Translations under genes and position numbers: made by a program | Shown: positions 25,561 through 37,747 of the stretch, one piece after another | How positions within the stretch are numbered: the stretch's first letter is position 1 | Layout: each line of letters starts with the position of its first letter | Notes under the pieces: generated by a model | Seen by the model: the letters and a program-made list of their open reading frames with translations, nothing else | The model's database searches: none | Told to the model about the DNA's origin: nothing | Source: Rhopalosiphum padi | Taxonomy: Eukaryota; Arthropoda; Insecta; Hemiptera; Aphididae | Direction of reading: 5' to 3' | Length of the DNA stretch: 64,000 nucleotides | Assembly (NCBI RefSeq): GCF_020882245.1 | Contig: NC_083598.1 | Coordinates: 33,703,858-33,767,857 of the forward strand

Positions 25561-25579
25561 TTGTTTAACAAGATGACAT

Positions 25580-25660
25580 TCAAATGGTAGACTCGGATTC
25601 AGAGTTCAATAAATCATCCACTATTCTATCATATATTTCATAACTTTTTCTACCATCCAT
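25580..25660 (-). pseudogene. Short ORF resembling a transposase N-terminus
   Basis: An ATG in good context (GAAATGG) opens 26 codons: MDGRKSYEIYDRIVDDLLN followed by SESESTI and a stop. The pattern of a small basic start, an I-x-DDLLN helix and an acidic Ser/Glu run resembles the start of piggyBac- or Harbinger-type transposon proteins in insects. This is an impression, not a match. Nothing coding-like continues downstream. A good 3' splice-site sequence (CTACAACATTACAG) lies about 30 bp upstream on the same strand. Confidence 0.2.
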
Positions 25661-28600
25661 TTCCTTAAACCATTAAACACGAATTGACTGTAATGTTGTA
25701 GCAAGTTAGCAAGTACTATGGAACAAATCCTTTTTCAATTCCCATTAATTTTGAGTGAAATTAAAAAATTTTGAAATTGAAAACTTAAGATATCTTTAGA
25801 CACTTTTATTTTACAATACAAAATACAATATAGTACGCATTATAATATTTATAAGTTTACATAGTAACTTTGTCTTAAAAATATTTCTCTATTAAAATCA
25901 ATTAAACTAATTGCTTTTAAAATTATTTATTAAGTGCCCACCAACGTAATCTTATATTATTATTAAAATTTCTTTCTTTAGTATCATATATATATATATT
26001 TTTTATTAAAATAAAAATGACATCTAATAATAGTAGCAGCAATTAACCATAAATTATTATATTTTTCATGAATATCAAATAAAATTATTTTCTTTACAGC
26101 GTCATCTATCTTACATTTAAATATAAATAATAAATAAGTTAAGAAAGCTCATTCTGTAAGTGTGCTCATTTGCCGATTGCTAAAATTATTTTAATACAAC
26201 ACAATAAACTATAGTTACATATAAAATAAAATATATCTCAGTATTAACCTAACCTTTAGTATTATTTATAATCATAAATACGTATCTTAAAAACAGCGGG
26301 CAGATACAACATGTATAAAGTGTTCTTAATGTATGTTTTTTACAAATCTAAAACTAAAAGAAATATATAAAACTCGTTTTGTGATTAATTTTTATCAATA
26401 TTGGTATATAGAATATAGATACTTAATAATGTGTAATAATGTATTAATTATATACATATATATATATATTATATTGATATCAATAACTAAAATATAATAT
26501 TGCTGTTGGTTCGTTTTTGTTTCAAATTATTATAAAGCAAAATAACAATTAACAATTACATATTATCGTATATATTTGGAAAAAATATTTTTCAATTATT
26601 TTAATTAATGAAAGATACACAGTGTTATATAGAATATTAGTGTGTATTTGCATATTTATTAAAGTTCTATTAAATATTCGACAATACAAGCATTAAGTTT
26701 GAAATACCTGAATTGGATTTTCTTGAAAACTATATACACGGAACACCGTTGATGTGAATTATAATATGTTAATAATTTAATGTAATAAACAAAAGTATTG
26801 ACTTTATAATGTGATAGAATTTATTTTGTTTATAAGTGTAACTTTTGACAAAATCCATTTTGTTATTGTTGTTATTAATTTTTAATGGATATAGTCGGTA
26901 TAATTTAGATACATATGAAATTGTTTTTATACCATTATTATTATATTAATTGAATAAATATCTTGGAATAGGTATACAAACCATGTTTATGGATTAATAC
27001 GAAACTATTGACTTGTTCTTAGTTTTCGATATAATATGATATTAATAGTGTCTATTTATATATAATATAATACCAATAAAAAATCCTATATAATATTGAT
27101 TTTTAAGAATATTTGTTTTTTAATTTTTTTTTGCTTGTCATTGCGTTGGCAGACAATTTACTGAAATTCTTCAACTACGAAAGGGGTTTTTGATAAAAAA
27201 TTTTGTGTTGTTTTTTTTTAATTTAAGGAAATAGATAGGTAAGTTTAGCCTAGATTAGGTTTGGGGTTTCTATGTTTTTTTTTTTTAATAATTGGAAAAC
27301 CCAAAAAAGCTGTTTTATAATGTGCCAACATTTAATATGACACAAATAAATAACGATTTTAGTTATTTTGTTGAAATTCAAAATAAATGAATTATAAAGA
27401 TTTAAATTTTTTCCCTATTACGTACACTATTATTATTTTCTATACAAAATAATATTTTTAAAAATAATTAAATAATTATAAAAATTAAAAGCTATTGTAT
27501 CATGAACCATATATTATACAGTTAGTTAGTGTTGATTGATGAATCAACACTATGTATTACTATATAATCATATAATATTATAATATTTCATAATAATAGT
27601 GGAAGCAAGAATTACCTCATACTCATTGATCTACTCATTGATGTAAACATAAAACCTACTTACCTGAGTAAGTAGGTAGGTTACCTCAAAGCAAGTTTTA
27701 TTATTATTATTATTGATTTCATCAGTTGTAGACTGCAGCACATTTTTTAATTAGTCCTATCTTTTATAGTTTCTTAAACCTTATGATATATAATATATAT
27801 ATATATTATATATTATTAAAATTTAAAGAAAACTTCAAATAACATACTTTTGGTGTCTTTAGTAAGATCTGTTAATATTTCAGCATCACAGGTCAAAGAT
27901 GATTATTAATAAGGCATAATTCAGGCCCATTTGAATTCATGTGATGATGACTAGTTATTTGTAAAACTTTTAATTACATTTCGAACTTAACTCAAACGAT
28001 ACCGTACTTTTAGGAAGTATTTTATGCTGTAACGACTAGATTGTAGTTTCTACACAATATATCTATATATATATATCAACAGAACGGGTTTAAACAAGAA
28101 ATACCAAGTCTACAATTGTTAGTGTTATTCATTTATAACAATAGCAATAATAATAATAATATTAATCGACAGACAGGCTTCCTTGTAAAACTAAACAATA
28201 ACTATCCACAAATATCCCAGTGTTGTATCTATTATACTATTGTTGTTGTCGTATCCGCCGATTTAAACGAACGACTTGATCTCGTGTCACTATAATGATG
28301 TGACCTGACTAGTCAACGTTTATAATAGGGATCGAATTTTAAACTATCAGTCGGTATCTTGATTCCCCACGTACACGGATTGCATCACAAAAACTACACA
28401 ACCAAAACTTTTGACTTGTCTGATGAGGTTTAGTTCAATTTACATATCCTTCAAATTCTGAAAACCGCACGTGCATCATATTTCCCTAATAAATTGTAAT
28501 GTTTCTAATTGGATTGACAAAAACTTTAATTAATTAACTTACTTTATTTTAAAATATTAGATATTAGATTATCTTTAAGTTATATAATTTTACTAAAATA

Positions 28601-29574
28601 AAGTAAATAATACGAATACTTATTGTTGTTTTCTTAATATTATTATTTGCATATTACTGGCTTCGACAAAAAGATCATTAACCGAAAGAATTATATTTAT
28701 TTGATAACAATCTGATTTAAGTATCACAAACGAGGTAGTATCTATAGATAAATGTACTTGTAATATATAAAAGGATAAATAACAGTAAAATAAGTATGCA
28801 AAATAGAATATATTAAAATATATATTTAACAGTAGATTAAAGAGATAATAATGATACGTTAAATGATATTTAAAAAGAATAAATAGTTACTAAAAGGCGA
28901 GGATGGATTTATTTATAATAAGCAGCTTATTCGCAAAAATATTAAGTTTATTATTATTTCATACTGTAAAAGTTCTATTCAAGGGAGAGACATACTTTGA
29001 AAGATGATAGAATGAGACGCCACTATTGGTTAGAGGAATAATGTTACTATCATCAATATTTAAATATTATCATTAATAGATTATAGAATTATAGATAAAT
29101 GCCATCTCAAAAAAAAAAAAAATCGTCTAGATTCTTAAGTGAAATTGTTAAAAAGAACTTAATGATTTATAGTTATGGTTTATTTAATCGGAGGAAGAAT
29201 TAGATCGAAACTTCAAGTATAATATAATAAAGTATAGACACCAATGTTAAACTTTTTCAATATTGTAAATATGGTTTTTAAGACAAGGGTATATTGTTAT
29301 ATATACGTTGTATATACTGTAAGATTGCTTATTAAAGAGTTTTAAAGTATAATTATTAATTAATTTATGTCAAGCTCCGAGTATTTCCGACATACGAAAC
29401 CAAGAATATGGAACACTATCAGAATTATGAGTTTAATTTGTTTATTAAATATTAAATCATGTATATAGAAAACACTCAATATAGTGATAAGTCATTGATG
29501 AAATTGTAAAATATTATAGAATCGCAATTACAAGAAAAATAAATAGTTTAACATTTACTAGTAGAGAAATTCCA
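25661..29574. other. AT-rich non-coding DNA with a few hairpins
   Basis: Long AT-rich region. It includes (TA)n at 26456-26469 and 27790-27806, an 11-bp-stem hairpin at 27527-27552 (AGTGTTGATT...AATCAACACT), a 9-bp-stem hairpin at 27655-27676 (CCTACTTAC...GTAAGTAGG), and a duplicated ACTCATTGAT near 27621-27642. A less AT-rich patch at 28250-28480 shows short open stretches on both strands but no recognisable product. It may be a regulatory or conserved element. Confidence 0.6.
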
Positions 29575-29580
29575 TTTATT
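29575..29580 (-). terminator. Candidate polyadenylation signal AATAAA
   Basis: The minus-strand AATAAA starts 15 nt beyond the stop of the candidate secreted-protein gene. The hexamer is common in AT-rich DNA, so its weight is small without transcript data. Confidence 0.3.
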
Positions 29581-29594
29581 TTACATTAGCTAAC

Positions 29595-31191
29595 TTAGGC
29601 ATTAAGATTATTCCAAAGATCTACAAATCGCTTACTGGTTAAGCCTGCGTGTAAGGTATTACATAATTGACAAAAAAAACTAACGTTGGCCAACTTGACC
29701 GAAAACATTTCATTAATGATCAATATAAAAATTAGTGGATAAATATTAAAACCCAGTGAGGCTTATAATAATAATGGTAAAAACTTTTCTATGTGCATTT
29801 TAATTTATTTTTACTTATTGGTAATACACTTCCAAATAATCGGCAATCCAGACGAGAAACGGGTCCCTAATAACTAATAATTTAAGTTTTTCAATCGATA
29901 TTGATAGATTTTATGAAATATTTTTTTGAATACTAAATTCAAATACATGGTTAGGTATAAATACCTAGTAAGATGTTATTTGCGATGATATTAGATTAGT
30001 TTGCAATAATCTGTTACATTTATAAGTAGATTAAATTGTCTTGTTGAGTTTCAAGAGAGTTTGATGTTTATGTCAATATATACCTACTCTTGGCATTCGA
30101 TAATAATATATTATTATTTACTTGACTGTGATGGTTAGGCTCAAGCTCGGCATAAAAGTTGATCATCTTGTCGCAGTCGTTGTCATAACGTTCGCCTGCA
30201 AAGTTCGACCTACAAACAGTCTGACTAATAGTGGCAACAACCGCTGGTTAAGTTAGGCTTAGCTAAGACAATCGTTCACATGACAACAATAGATACATGT
30301 GTAATAAATGAGCCGTTTGAGTAAAAAAAAAGGGTGTCATAACAAATTAACGATTTGTTATGTGTTATATGTGGCCTATTCAAAATTGGCTGATTATAAA
30401 CTTGTCTATTCAGTTATACAATATTATAACTGGTCCACAGCATGGCATAGCGGTCTATTATTTTTTAAATTAAACAGTTAATTCTGTGATTCGATAATGC
30501 GATTACATTTATTGTAATATTTAAAATCTTTTTCTGGCTTACATAAACATACTATTCTGAATAGGTTTAAATGCAAACGTATATGTACGTCACAATAATC
30601 ACATTTAAAATTTAATTATAAAAATAGCAAATTATATGTATATAGTTCACAATATCAGCATAACGTTCATGATAGCAGTTCAGACTTAAATGTTTTACTA
30701 CAGCTATAGACTTATAATAAATAATTTAGTACCAATGCCTCGATCATATTTTACGCTCCAGGTATTTATCTAACTTATCTACAATATTTTAACTTTGAAT
30801 ACATATTGTATTGGTCTAGTGTAAAAACGTGTAACAAAATAAGTACATATTTTTTTCCTCGACACTTGTCTCCCACGCAGTCGTACAATATTTATTTACA
30901 TAATATTACATAGGTATTTGTGATAAATATTCATAATTATTGTATAATATATTGTGCTCCGCGCCTGATCAAATAACATTGGATAATATTCTATTAAGAA
31001 TTCCCACGGATCGAGATGTTATAGTAGCTTAATTTATGTGTAAATACATATGTCGGCAAATTTAATATACTTTTTTTTTATCCTTGTAAACACTCTGCGG
31101 AGAATTTAATGATTGAAAGTTCTCGTATATAAATTATACATAATAACATAACGTATAGCCTAAATCGCTTGAGTTCGGCGCCAGCAGCCAT
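29595..31191 (-). CDS. Candidate four-exon gene for a small secreted protein (91 aa)
   Basis: Hypothetical minus-strand model: exon 1 31191-31140, exon 2 30243-30122, exon 3 29866-29815, exon 4 29644-29595 (276 nt in total). Intron phases match (1, 0, 1). The start ATGG has A at -3. Exon 1 starts MAAGAELKRFRLYVMLL, and joining to exon 2 continues SVVATISQTVC, which together make a classic signal peptide with a basic n-region, hydrophobic core and small residues before Cys28. The mature part is hydrophilic (RSNFAGERYDNDCDKMINFY, then AELEPNHHSQ) with Cys28, Cys41 and Cys66. Donors GTATAA, GTAAAT and GTAAAA are fair. Acceptors are AACTTAACCAG, TTAGTTATTAG and CTTACACGCAG. An AATAAA signal lies 15 nt after the stop (29580-29575). 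Exons 1 and 2 have distinctly higher GC than their introns. Exon 4 also contains a donor-like GTAAGC, so more exons are possible. No family identified; the Cys-Tyr-Cys spacing recalls aphid salivary-type secreted proteins, which is speculation. Confidence 0.4.
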
Positions 31192-31666
31192 TATTACGTC
31201 GGATGCTTCTCTTTTTTACTTGTACCACCCTTTGCCTTAGTACCACACCACTCACTTACAGCCAAATATTGTGTATACGATAATAATAATACAGTAAAGG
31301 CCATTATGAATATAACATTCAACTTACCGATCCATATTCTTCTTGTTCAGCAGTATTATTATACTTGTTTCTGAAAATAATATCACAGCTTTAACGTTTA
31401 GACGACAAAATAACAAATTATTTAATTTTACTGTCTATATGAATATGTATTTAAGCATACAAACTCCATATAACTATACGACTGCGATAAATTCCCTTAA
31501 CAACTATTATAGGTATTAATAGAATTCGATAGAAAATATTAACAAAATAATTACTTGCTGTTTGATTACTATAATTGATTTTTATTTCATTGACGTTAAA
31601 ATATTCTAAAAATTTATGATTTATAGTAATACATTAATAGCGTATGATGATAATTTATCTACCGTG
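31192..31666. other. Upstream region of the candidate secreted-protein gene
   Basis: 31192-31260 is less AT-rich and carries a purine-rich stretch just 5' of the candidate start codon on the minus strand. A donor-like CTGTAAGTGAGT lies near 31251-31262 on the minus strand, so a non-coding leader exon could end there. The rest is AT-rich with no clear TATA box. Confidence 0.35.
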
Positions 31667-32395
31667 TTAAATATTTTAAATGCATGACTGAGTTTAATTT
31701 GGAGTTCTTTTACTGCGCACAAGATATGTAATTATATAAATACATCTGTTTTTGATAAATTTCAATTTTTAACTATTTTTATCTGCGCATGCGCAAATTT
31801 CTTACGTAGGAACCACTATTTTCGATACTAGATTTAACTTACTTTATTTTTTTTAGTTTCTGATAAACTTTGAATTTTACAGTTTTTTGATATATTCAAA
31901 ATTGAAATTTTTAGGACAGTTTAATATTTTAAATTAGGTAATTCGTAATTATAAGTATTATTATAACAATTTATTTTTATTAAAAATACAAGGTGTATTT
32001 ATTATTACATAGAATTTATAAAAAAATATCATTGGAATTTATTAATAAATTATACCCGTAAATGCGTGATTAATATAGTTCGTCGAAAAATGCGACAATT
32101 ACAAAATATCTAATTTAAAACTTTCGACTGTCCTCAAAATATCAATTTTGAAGATATCAAAAAACTGTAAAGATCAAAGTTGCTCAGAAAAAATAAAGAA
32201 ATCCAAATCCTGTTCAAAAATAGAGGTTCCTATTTAAGACAATTTTATTTTACTGTGCATACGCAGATCAAAATAGTTAAAAATAAGAATTTATCAAAAA
32301 CAGATATATTAATATAATTATATATATTATATGTCCTGTACGCAGTAAAATAACTTAAAATCAAACTCAAAGTCATGCGTTTGAAATATTTCCTG
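31667..32395. mobile_element. Foldback element with terminal inverted repeats of about 290 bp
   Basis: The left arm (about 31667-31953) and right arm (about 32097-32395) are imperfect reverse complements along their whole length. Paired landmarks are AAATATTTTAAATGCATGACT with AGTCATGCGTTTGAAATATTT, ACTGCGCACA with TGTACGCAGT, CTGCGCATGCGCA with TGCATACGCAG, and TTACAGTTTTTTGATAT with ATATCAAAAAACTGTAA. The spacer is about 143 bp and there is no ORF of note. It is a non-autonomous foldback or long-TIR MITE. Target-site duplications are not clear and the outermost 10-20 bp are uncertain. Confidence 0.85.
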
Positions 32396-34587
32396 TTACA
32401 TTTAAAATTTAACACACAGTATACATTATTATACATATAATATAACTAGGCATTATTTACTTAAATTAACTGTCGAATTTAGAAATTAATATTGCAGGAT
32501 AAAATTAAGTAATAAAGAAAATTAAAATAAATCAATTATTATTATAATATTATAACTCTCTAGAAACACTAAAATAACCTAAAATATGAATAATATAGGT
32601 ATTATTTAGTATAATTTCAGTACACTATTTTTTTTCTTTCTGTGACAGCCCGACCCATACAATGTATCGAATTTGTGGTTATCAGCACCGACCTTGAATC
32701 TTATGTTAGCACTAGTATTCGAATAAATTGACTTATCGTCAAATTTGAAGTAAAAAATATTATTTGTGTTTGTTAGTTGTGTTTTAATACATTTAAATTC
32801 TTTTCACTAGTTATAAGTATATAAAATATTACAATTTAAATGCGTATGTATAGTATATATCACAAAAAAATGAATATCCTAGAAAATATAATATACAAAC
32901 ACAGATAATATTCTTAACTTTATTCTTTATAATAGGTCAATCCATTTTTATATTATAAAAGCTGACAATATAAAGTCAGTTCTATTGGTTCTTTTGAATG
33001 AAAATATGTCATATAACATGACAAATAGGGGCAAAATTATTACAAAACAAAAAATGCACTGAAATCTTCTTAAATATTATTTAATAATTGTTTAGTATAC
33101 AACAAACACATTATAATAAGTACGTCATTATGTACAAAGAATTAACCTAGATTTAACAATCGATATAAACATGTTTATTATTTTATTTTTTTATATTTAT
33201 AGAAATCTAATGATTATATTATAGTATATACATAAGAATATAATTCGCAAAAATGTTCTGTTATATAATAACTATACATATATATTATATATATATATAT
33301 ATAACATAATTTTTGTATAGCTTTTTTTATAAACATAATAATAGTTATATCCAATTAACTGATTTATTATTAAAAACAATAGTTTTCTTTGATATTTTCC
33401 CGGTAGATTTGAGTTATTACATCATATTTGAAACATCAATCCATTTCAAATAAAATTTACTCTCAACTTTGTTATTTTTTATTCTGAGCAATGTGAATAA
33501 GCTTAAAATCACAACGATGACGAGTTTTCCTGGAAAATGTTTTTTTTTCACAATTCGATTAGTGCATACAAATCTTTATGTAACATATTATTTCATTGGT
33601 AGTATTGACAGGAAAGTGCAATATTTTATAGGACATCATATTATAGTTCAAATAAAAAAAAATTGAAACAACATTAAGGAAAAATAATATAATTAATGGT
33701 ATATTGGTATATTATTATCTATTACTCATTATTCATAATTCTCAATATGATAAAGTTTATGATTTACTAACAAGTATATTTTTTTATTTTTCACAGGTAA
33801 ACATTTTTTAAGAAACTATTCAAAAATAATTGTTTTATATCCGGAAAAAATGAGTTAAGTATAACCTACTTCTTTATATTATGTTTAAAATGTATATTTT
33901 TAATTGCACAAGGTTAGATTATTATTTTCTAAAGAAATACGAGTATATAACAATACCTAAAAGTGTTCTATTGAATGCGTATGAAAAACTAAATTTATAG
34001 TTAATTTTACGAGCGTTAAAAACCAGCAGTTTCTTAAAAATAAAAAGTATTAGTAATAACTGTTAGACAATTTTAGATTTAAATTTATTTCATTCGAAAT
34101 TCTATCCAATATCTTATTTTCTATTATATATATATATTTTTATCTTTCTATTTAAATTATTAACAATATTAATTACAACAATTTATTTATTATCTATAAA
34201 TATTCAATGTTGAACTATTAGTCATAAACTGACAGCCTAACTACATACACATATTATTGTTTATTTGCAAATTATATATAATTTAGTTTATATAATTCAA
34301 TAGGATTATTTTCCTTTTATTCGACGAAGTTTTTAAAACAGGGTCAGATCTCGGTTTATACCCATCTGTTTCACTAACCCTTCTGTGAAGTTTCAATTAT
34401 AAATATTTATTAACAATAAATTAAGTATTAGTGTGTAGTACAATATTTTTAATTAGTTATACAGTTCATGGAATCGTCACTCCCATTGATCTTTTGAGTT
34501 TCGTTTAGATTACACCATACATATTAACTTAATAAATTAGATTTATAAATATGAATAATCAAATTATATTAACAAATACAAAACTAC
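32396..34587. other. AT-rich non-coding DNA
   Basis: Includes (TA)n at 33277-33302 and a 65-codon open stretch at 33469-33666 (plus) with no recognisable features. No gene supported. Confidence 0.65.
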
Positions 34588-34860
34588 CTAAACATTAAGC
34601 GTTCTTATAGAGACGAAATTAAAATCATCAATGAATAGTACTACATCATTAGATACTGAAATACATTTTAATGGGAATACAAAAAAGTAGCAAAATCTTT
34701 CAATTTCTTCAAAACTCCAAATCTCCAATATCTTATTGAGTGATTCAAAATGTCCAAAGTTACTGCGTGATCTTATCAATGGCTCTGTGTTCTGCAGATA
34801 ACACCTCGCGTATTATAAGGGATGTTCTGTTTACGTAGAACTTCAAACTGTAAGAAACCT
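34588..34860 (-). pseudogene. Frameshifted coding-like remnant with an FIDD reverse-transcriptase-like motif
   Basis: Minus-strand sequence opens after GGTTTCTTACAG with FEVLRKQNIPYNTRGVICRT, shifts frame near 34785, and continues SNFGHFESLNKILEIWSFEE, then SVSNDVVLFIDDFNFVSIRT, before a stop at 34588. The NDVVLFIDDFNF segment resembles the YADD/FADD box of non-LTR reverse transcriptases. The upstream palm motifs and the downstream region expected in such enzymes are not visible, so the resemblance may be accidental. The sequence is less AT-rich than its flanks. Confidence 0.25.
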
Positions 34861-36938
34861 AACTCAATAATACAATAATAGTTGTAATTTACCTATTAAA
34901 TCTATGTGTAAATCTAATAATAATATACATAACTACCACTCATTAAATTACACTTCTCCAGTACCCCTAAAAATCACAATTCCATCTCAAACTTATACAC
35001 AGTGTATGCTTGGTCAATCAACCCATCATACTACTCCTCTCCAAACTTCTAAAATAAGTATAGACATTTCAATACCCTGTTGGATAAGAAAAATAATTAT
35101 CTTAGTTATAAATAAGTTTTTACTATTTTTATAATTCCTATTTGTTTTTAACATTTTATAAAAGAACTTGAAAACGTAGGCACAATAAAAACGTTGGTTA
35201 TAAATACATTGTACCCAATATTTAAACTATAATATATGTATATATATATGTACCTACATACCAACAGTATACCTTTATAATTTACTAAAAGTTAACTATT
35301 CAGGTAACACAGTCTGCGATAGTATACCTATTATAGCAACATTTCATATTAATATACGTATATAATCGATATAATCTTTATTATTGTCATGATATATTTA
35401 CAATCTTGTTCTGATATAATTAAATTAAAATATAGTCATCTAACTTTAAGTGTTTTTTATTCTCCCATCATTTTACAATTTCGAATTATATTTTGGATGA
35501 TTACTATAATTATTAGAGACTAATAAAATTAATAATAATTTTACCACTGATGGCGGTGATACTGGCCTATACTATTTTACGTTTATGCTTCCGAACGGCT
35601 CAAAACACGAAATACTCTTGTTATCTGCAACTATGCCAATGATAAAGTCATCTTAGCTATATAATATACATCGACCCAATAATTTCATTGAACAATTTTC
35701 AATTAAAATAAAAAGAAAAAGTAATGTCGTAGCCATTTAATTCAATTTTTTTTTTCTTTTATGTTAGCCTTAAACTAAGTGTCACTAATGCATGATTTTT
35801 TGCTCACGCTACTTGAATTTTGTTCCCATTTAATTACATATATCATGTAATTTACTTATTATGCACAATATGTATAGATTGTATATTCAATTAAAATTGA
35901 TTATACTCGTTAAAATAAAACTGTCAATCAAATGTGCTTAGTTTTAAATATCAGCCTTCCAAAATGTCCTATTTAACAATATTATAAACTATAAAGTATG
36001 CGGTTTTTAAAGAAACTCTTATTTACGCGTTCCTCAAAATAATGAATTATGATACCATTTATCATATCTACCAGTGATAATTGTGATAAAAACAAAAAAC
36101 AATAGCAATGGATTTCTAGTTTTTACAAGTCTTTAATAGAAACCCAGCCAAAATATGTATGTATAAAAAACGAAGTATTAATTTTGTTTATTTAAAAAAA
36201 CTAGTATTACCTACTAGTTTTAACTTGACGTGCTTTCGTTGTATCTAACAATTTTCTGTTTGAAAAAAGTATTTTTTTTTTTTAAACTATTACTCTATTG
36301 GATTGAATATTCTTCTAAGATATTTTAAGTAAACAATGAAAATTTAAAAATTTCACGAAATGATATGTAACCATTTATGATTATTACTATAGTTTATATT
36401 TTAATCGAGGAAACTTATAATTTAACCTTTAATTTTCTTGCATCATTGCATCGTTCTTGATTCGATCAATATGCGTTATATAGTGTAAAGACATATCATC
36501 ATTTTAATTTTATTTATATTTTATATTTTTTTAAGTCTGTAAGATAATATATTATAATTTAATATAATTTATAAATTAACTCAATGCGATAACTTTTCAG
36601 TTTAGTGAACTATTCACCAAGTTAGAATATACGTTTTACGAATTGCGCATACCAAAAAATAATAATTTACTAAAGTCGACGGCTAGATTAAATGAATATT
36701 TGGGATTTTGCACCGGTACTTAGAACTTTATTATCAGTTACCGCAAATTATAAACGTTTTGCTAATCGATAAAAGAGTGCCTGGGTATACGGTTTAAAGT
36801 ATCCCATCGTAAAATCTGTGAATAGCAGTAATAATTCAGGAAACTGTATAATGTTTGTATAAGATGGGCTAACGCACGATTTAACTACAATTAAACATAA
36901 AAAAAACACATTTGGAGATTAATAGATCCTAAATAATT
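34861..36938. other. Mostly AT-rich non-coding DNA
   Basis: 34904-35134 (plus) is an open stretch rich in Ser, Thr and Ile with no domain. TGTATGCTTGGTCAATCAAC (35002-35021) resembles a right end of the recurrent MITE family. TATTCACCAAGTTAG at 36611-36625 resembles a left end. Both matches are too short to call. A less AT-rich patch lies at about 36600-36850. Confidence 0.5.
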
Positions 36939-37133
36939 TTAGTTTCGTAATTGTAAATCATGGCCCTGAATGTTTTTGTACGTTTTCTGCTTATTCAATA
37001 TATAATCAATTGATTTAATTTTTGAGTATTCTTTAAAATATAGAATATATTGTAAGTTTAAACTTCTGGTTTTTATTAATATTATCTTACCATCTTCAAA
37101 TTTTTTAAGACTAAAAAAATATGCAGTAACCAT
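36939..37133 (-). CDS. Unassigned ATG ORF, 64 aa
   Basis: ATG-started, lysine-rich reading frame (MVTAYFFSLKKFEDGKIILI, then KTRSLNLQYILYFKEYSKIK). It contains GATG/GTAAGA, a good donor after codon 15, so it might be a first exon followed by an intron. No family recognised. This length is within reach of chance in AT-rich DNA. Confidence 0.15.
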   Translation of the reverse strand: MVTAYFFSLKKFEDGKIILIKTRSLNLQYILYFKEYSKIKSIDYILNKQKTYKNIQGHDLQLRN

Positions 37134-37396
37134 AAAATAAATCCAAAATATTACTATATAAATATATTATAATCTCATATTATAATCAATATTATCGCAC
37201 TTGATGGTCGTCATCAATATTATTCAATTTAAGCATCATCCATACTTATCATTTATCTATATTGTAATGGTCTGTAATCGATGTTTAAATTAAATTACAA
37301 ACATTTAAATAAGTAAAAACCATTTTAATAATGTTAAATTATAAAGTTGAGATTATATCCATAAAAAATATGTTTTAAATCATTTTTCTCATCTGA

Positions 37397-37747
37397 CAGG
37401 TATTATTTTTTTTTTCAAATGAAAATTGTATATTACATTTGGATGAATTTTGTTTAGCTTCTGTATTCAATTTAGAAAACGAATATAGCGAAAATAATGA
37501 AAAACTAGATAAGACCCTTTCCGAATAAAACTTGTTCCAAATTGGAAGCTATAAAGATTTCTATAAGTTTAGAAGAAATAATATTCTCATGGGAATCTCA
37601 AAAATAGAGGTTAAGAAGGTGAAGACCCAAACTATTCGTATTATTGGAAACTATCCAAATGATTCGATTGAGATTTCGGGTACAAATATAAATAGATTTT
37701 ATGTAAAAAATCGAAACTTGCATATTTTAAATTTTAAAAGTTTATGA
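37397..37747 (+). pseudogene. Coding-like stretch with a single in-frame stop
   Basis: From CAG at 37397 to a TGA after 37744, one frame stays open for 116 codons except for a TAA at 37526-37528. The first part reads LDEFCLASVFNLENEYSENN, then EKLDKTLSE and the stop. The second reads FYKFRRNNILMGISKIEVKK, then TIRIIGNYPNDSIEISG. TTTTTCTCATCTGACAG/G at 37382-37400 looks like a good 3' splice site. In DNA this AT-rich a near-uninterrupted frame of this length is unusual, suggesting an old exon or transposon ORF. No family recognised. Confidence 0.3.

Noticed and set aside
28728..28745. GAGGTAGTA word similar to the let-7 5' end.
   Set aside because: The rest of the mature sequence does not match and no hairpin is present.
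31370..31400. TATCACAG followed by CTTTAACG, similar to the miR-2 family 5' end.
   Set aside because: Only the seed region matches, and the upstream sequence does not fold into a precursor hairpin.
35001..35021. Possible right end of the recurrent MITE family (TGTATGCTTGGTCAATCAAC).
   Set aside because: Only about 15 bases agree and no paired left end or shared sub-terminal block was found at a suitable distance.
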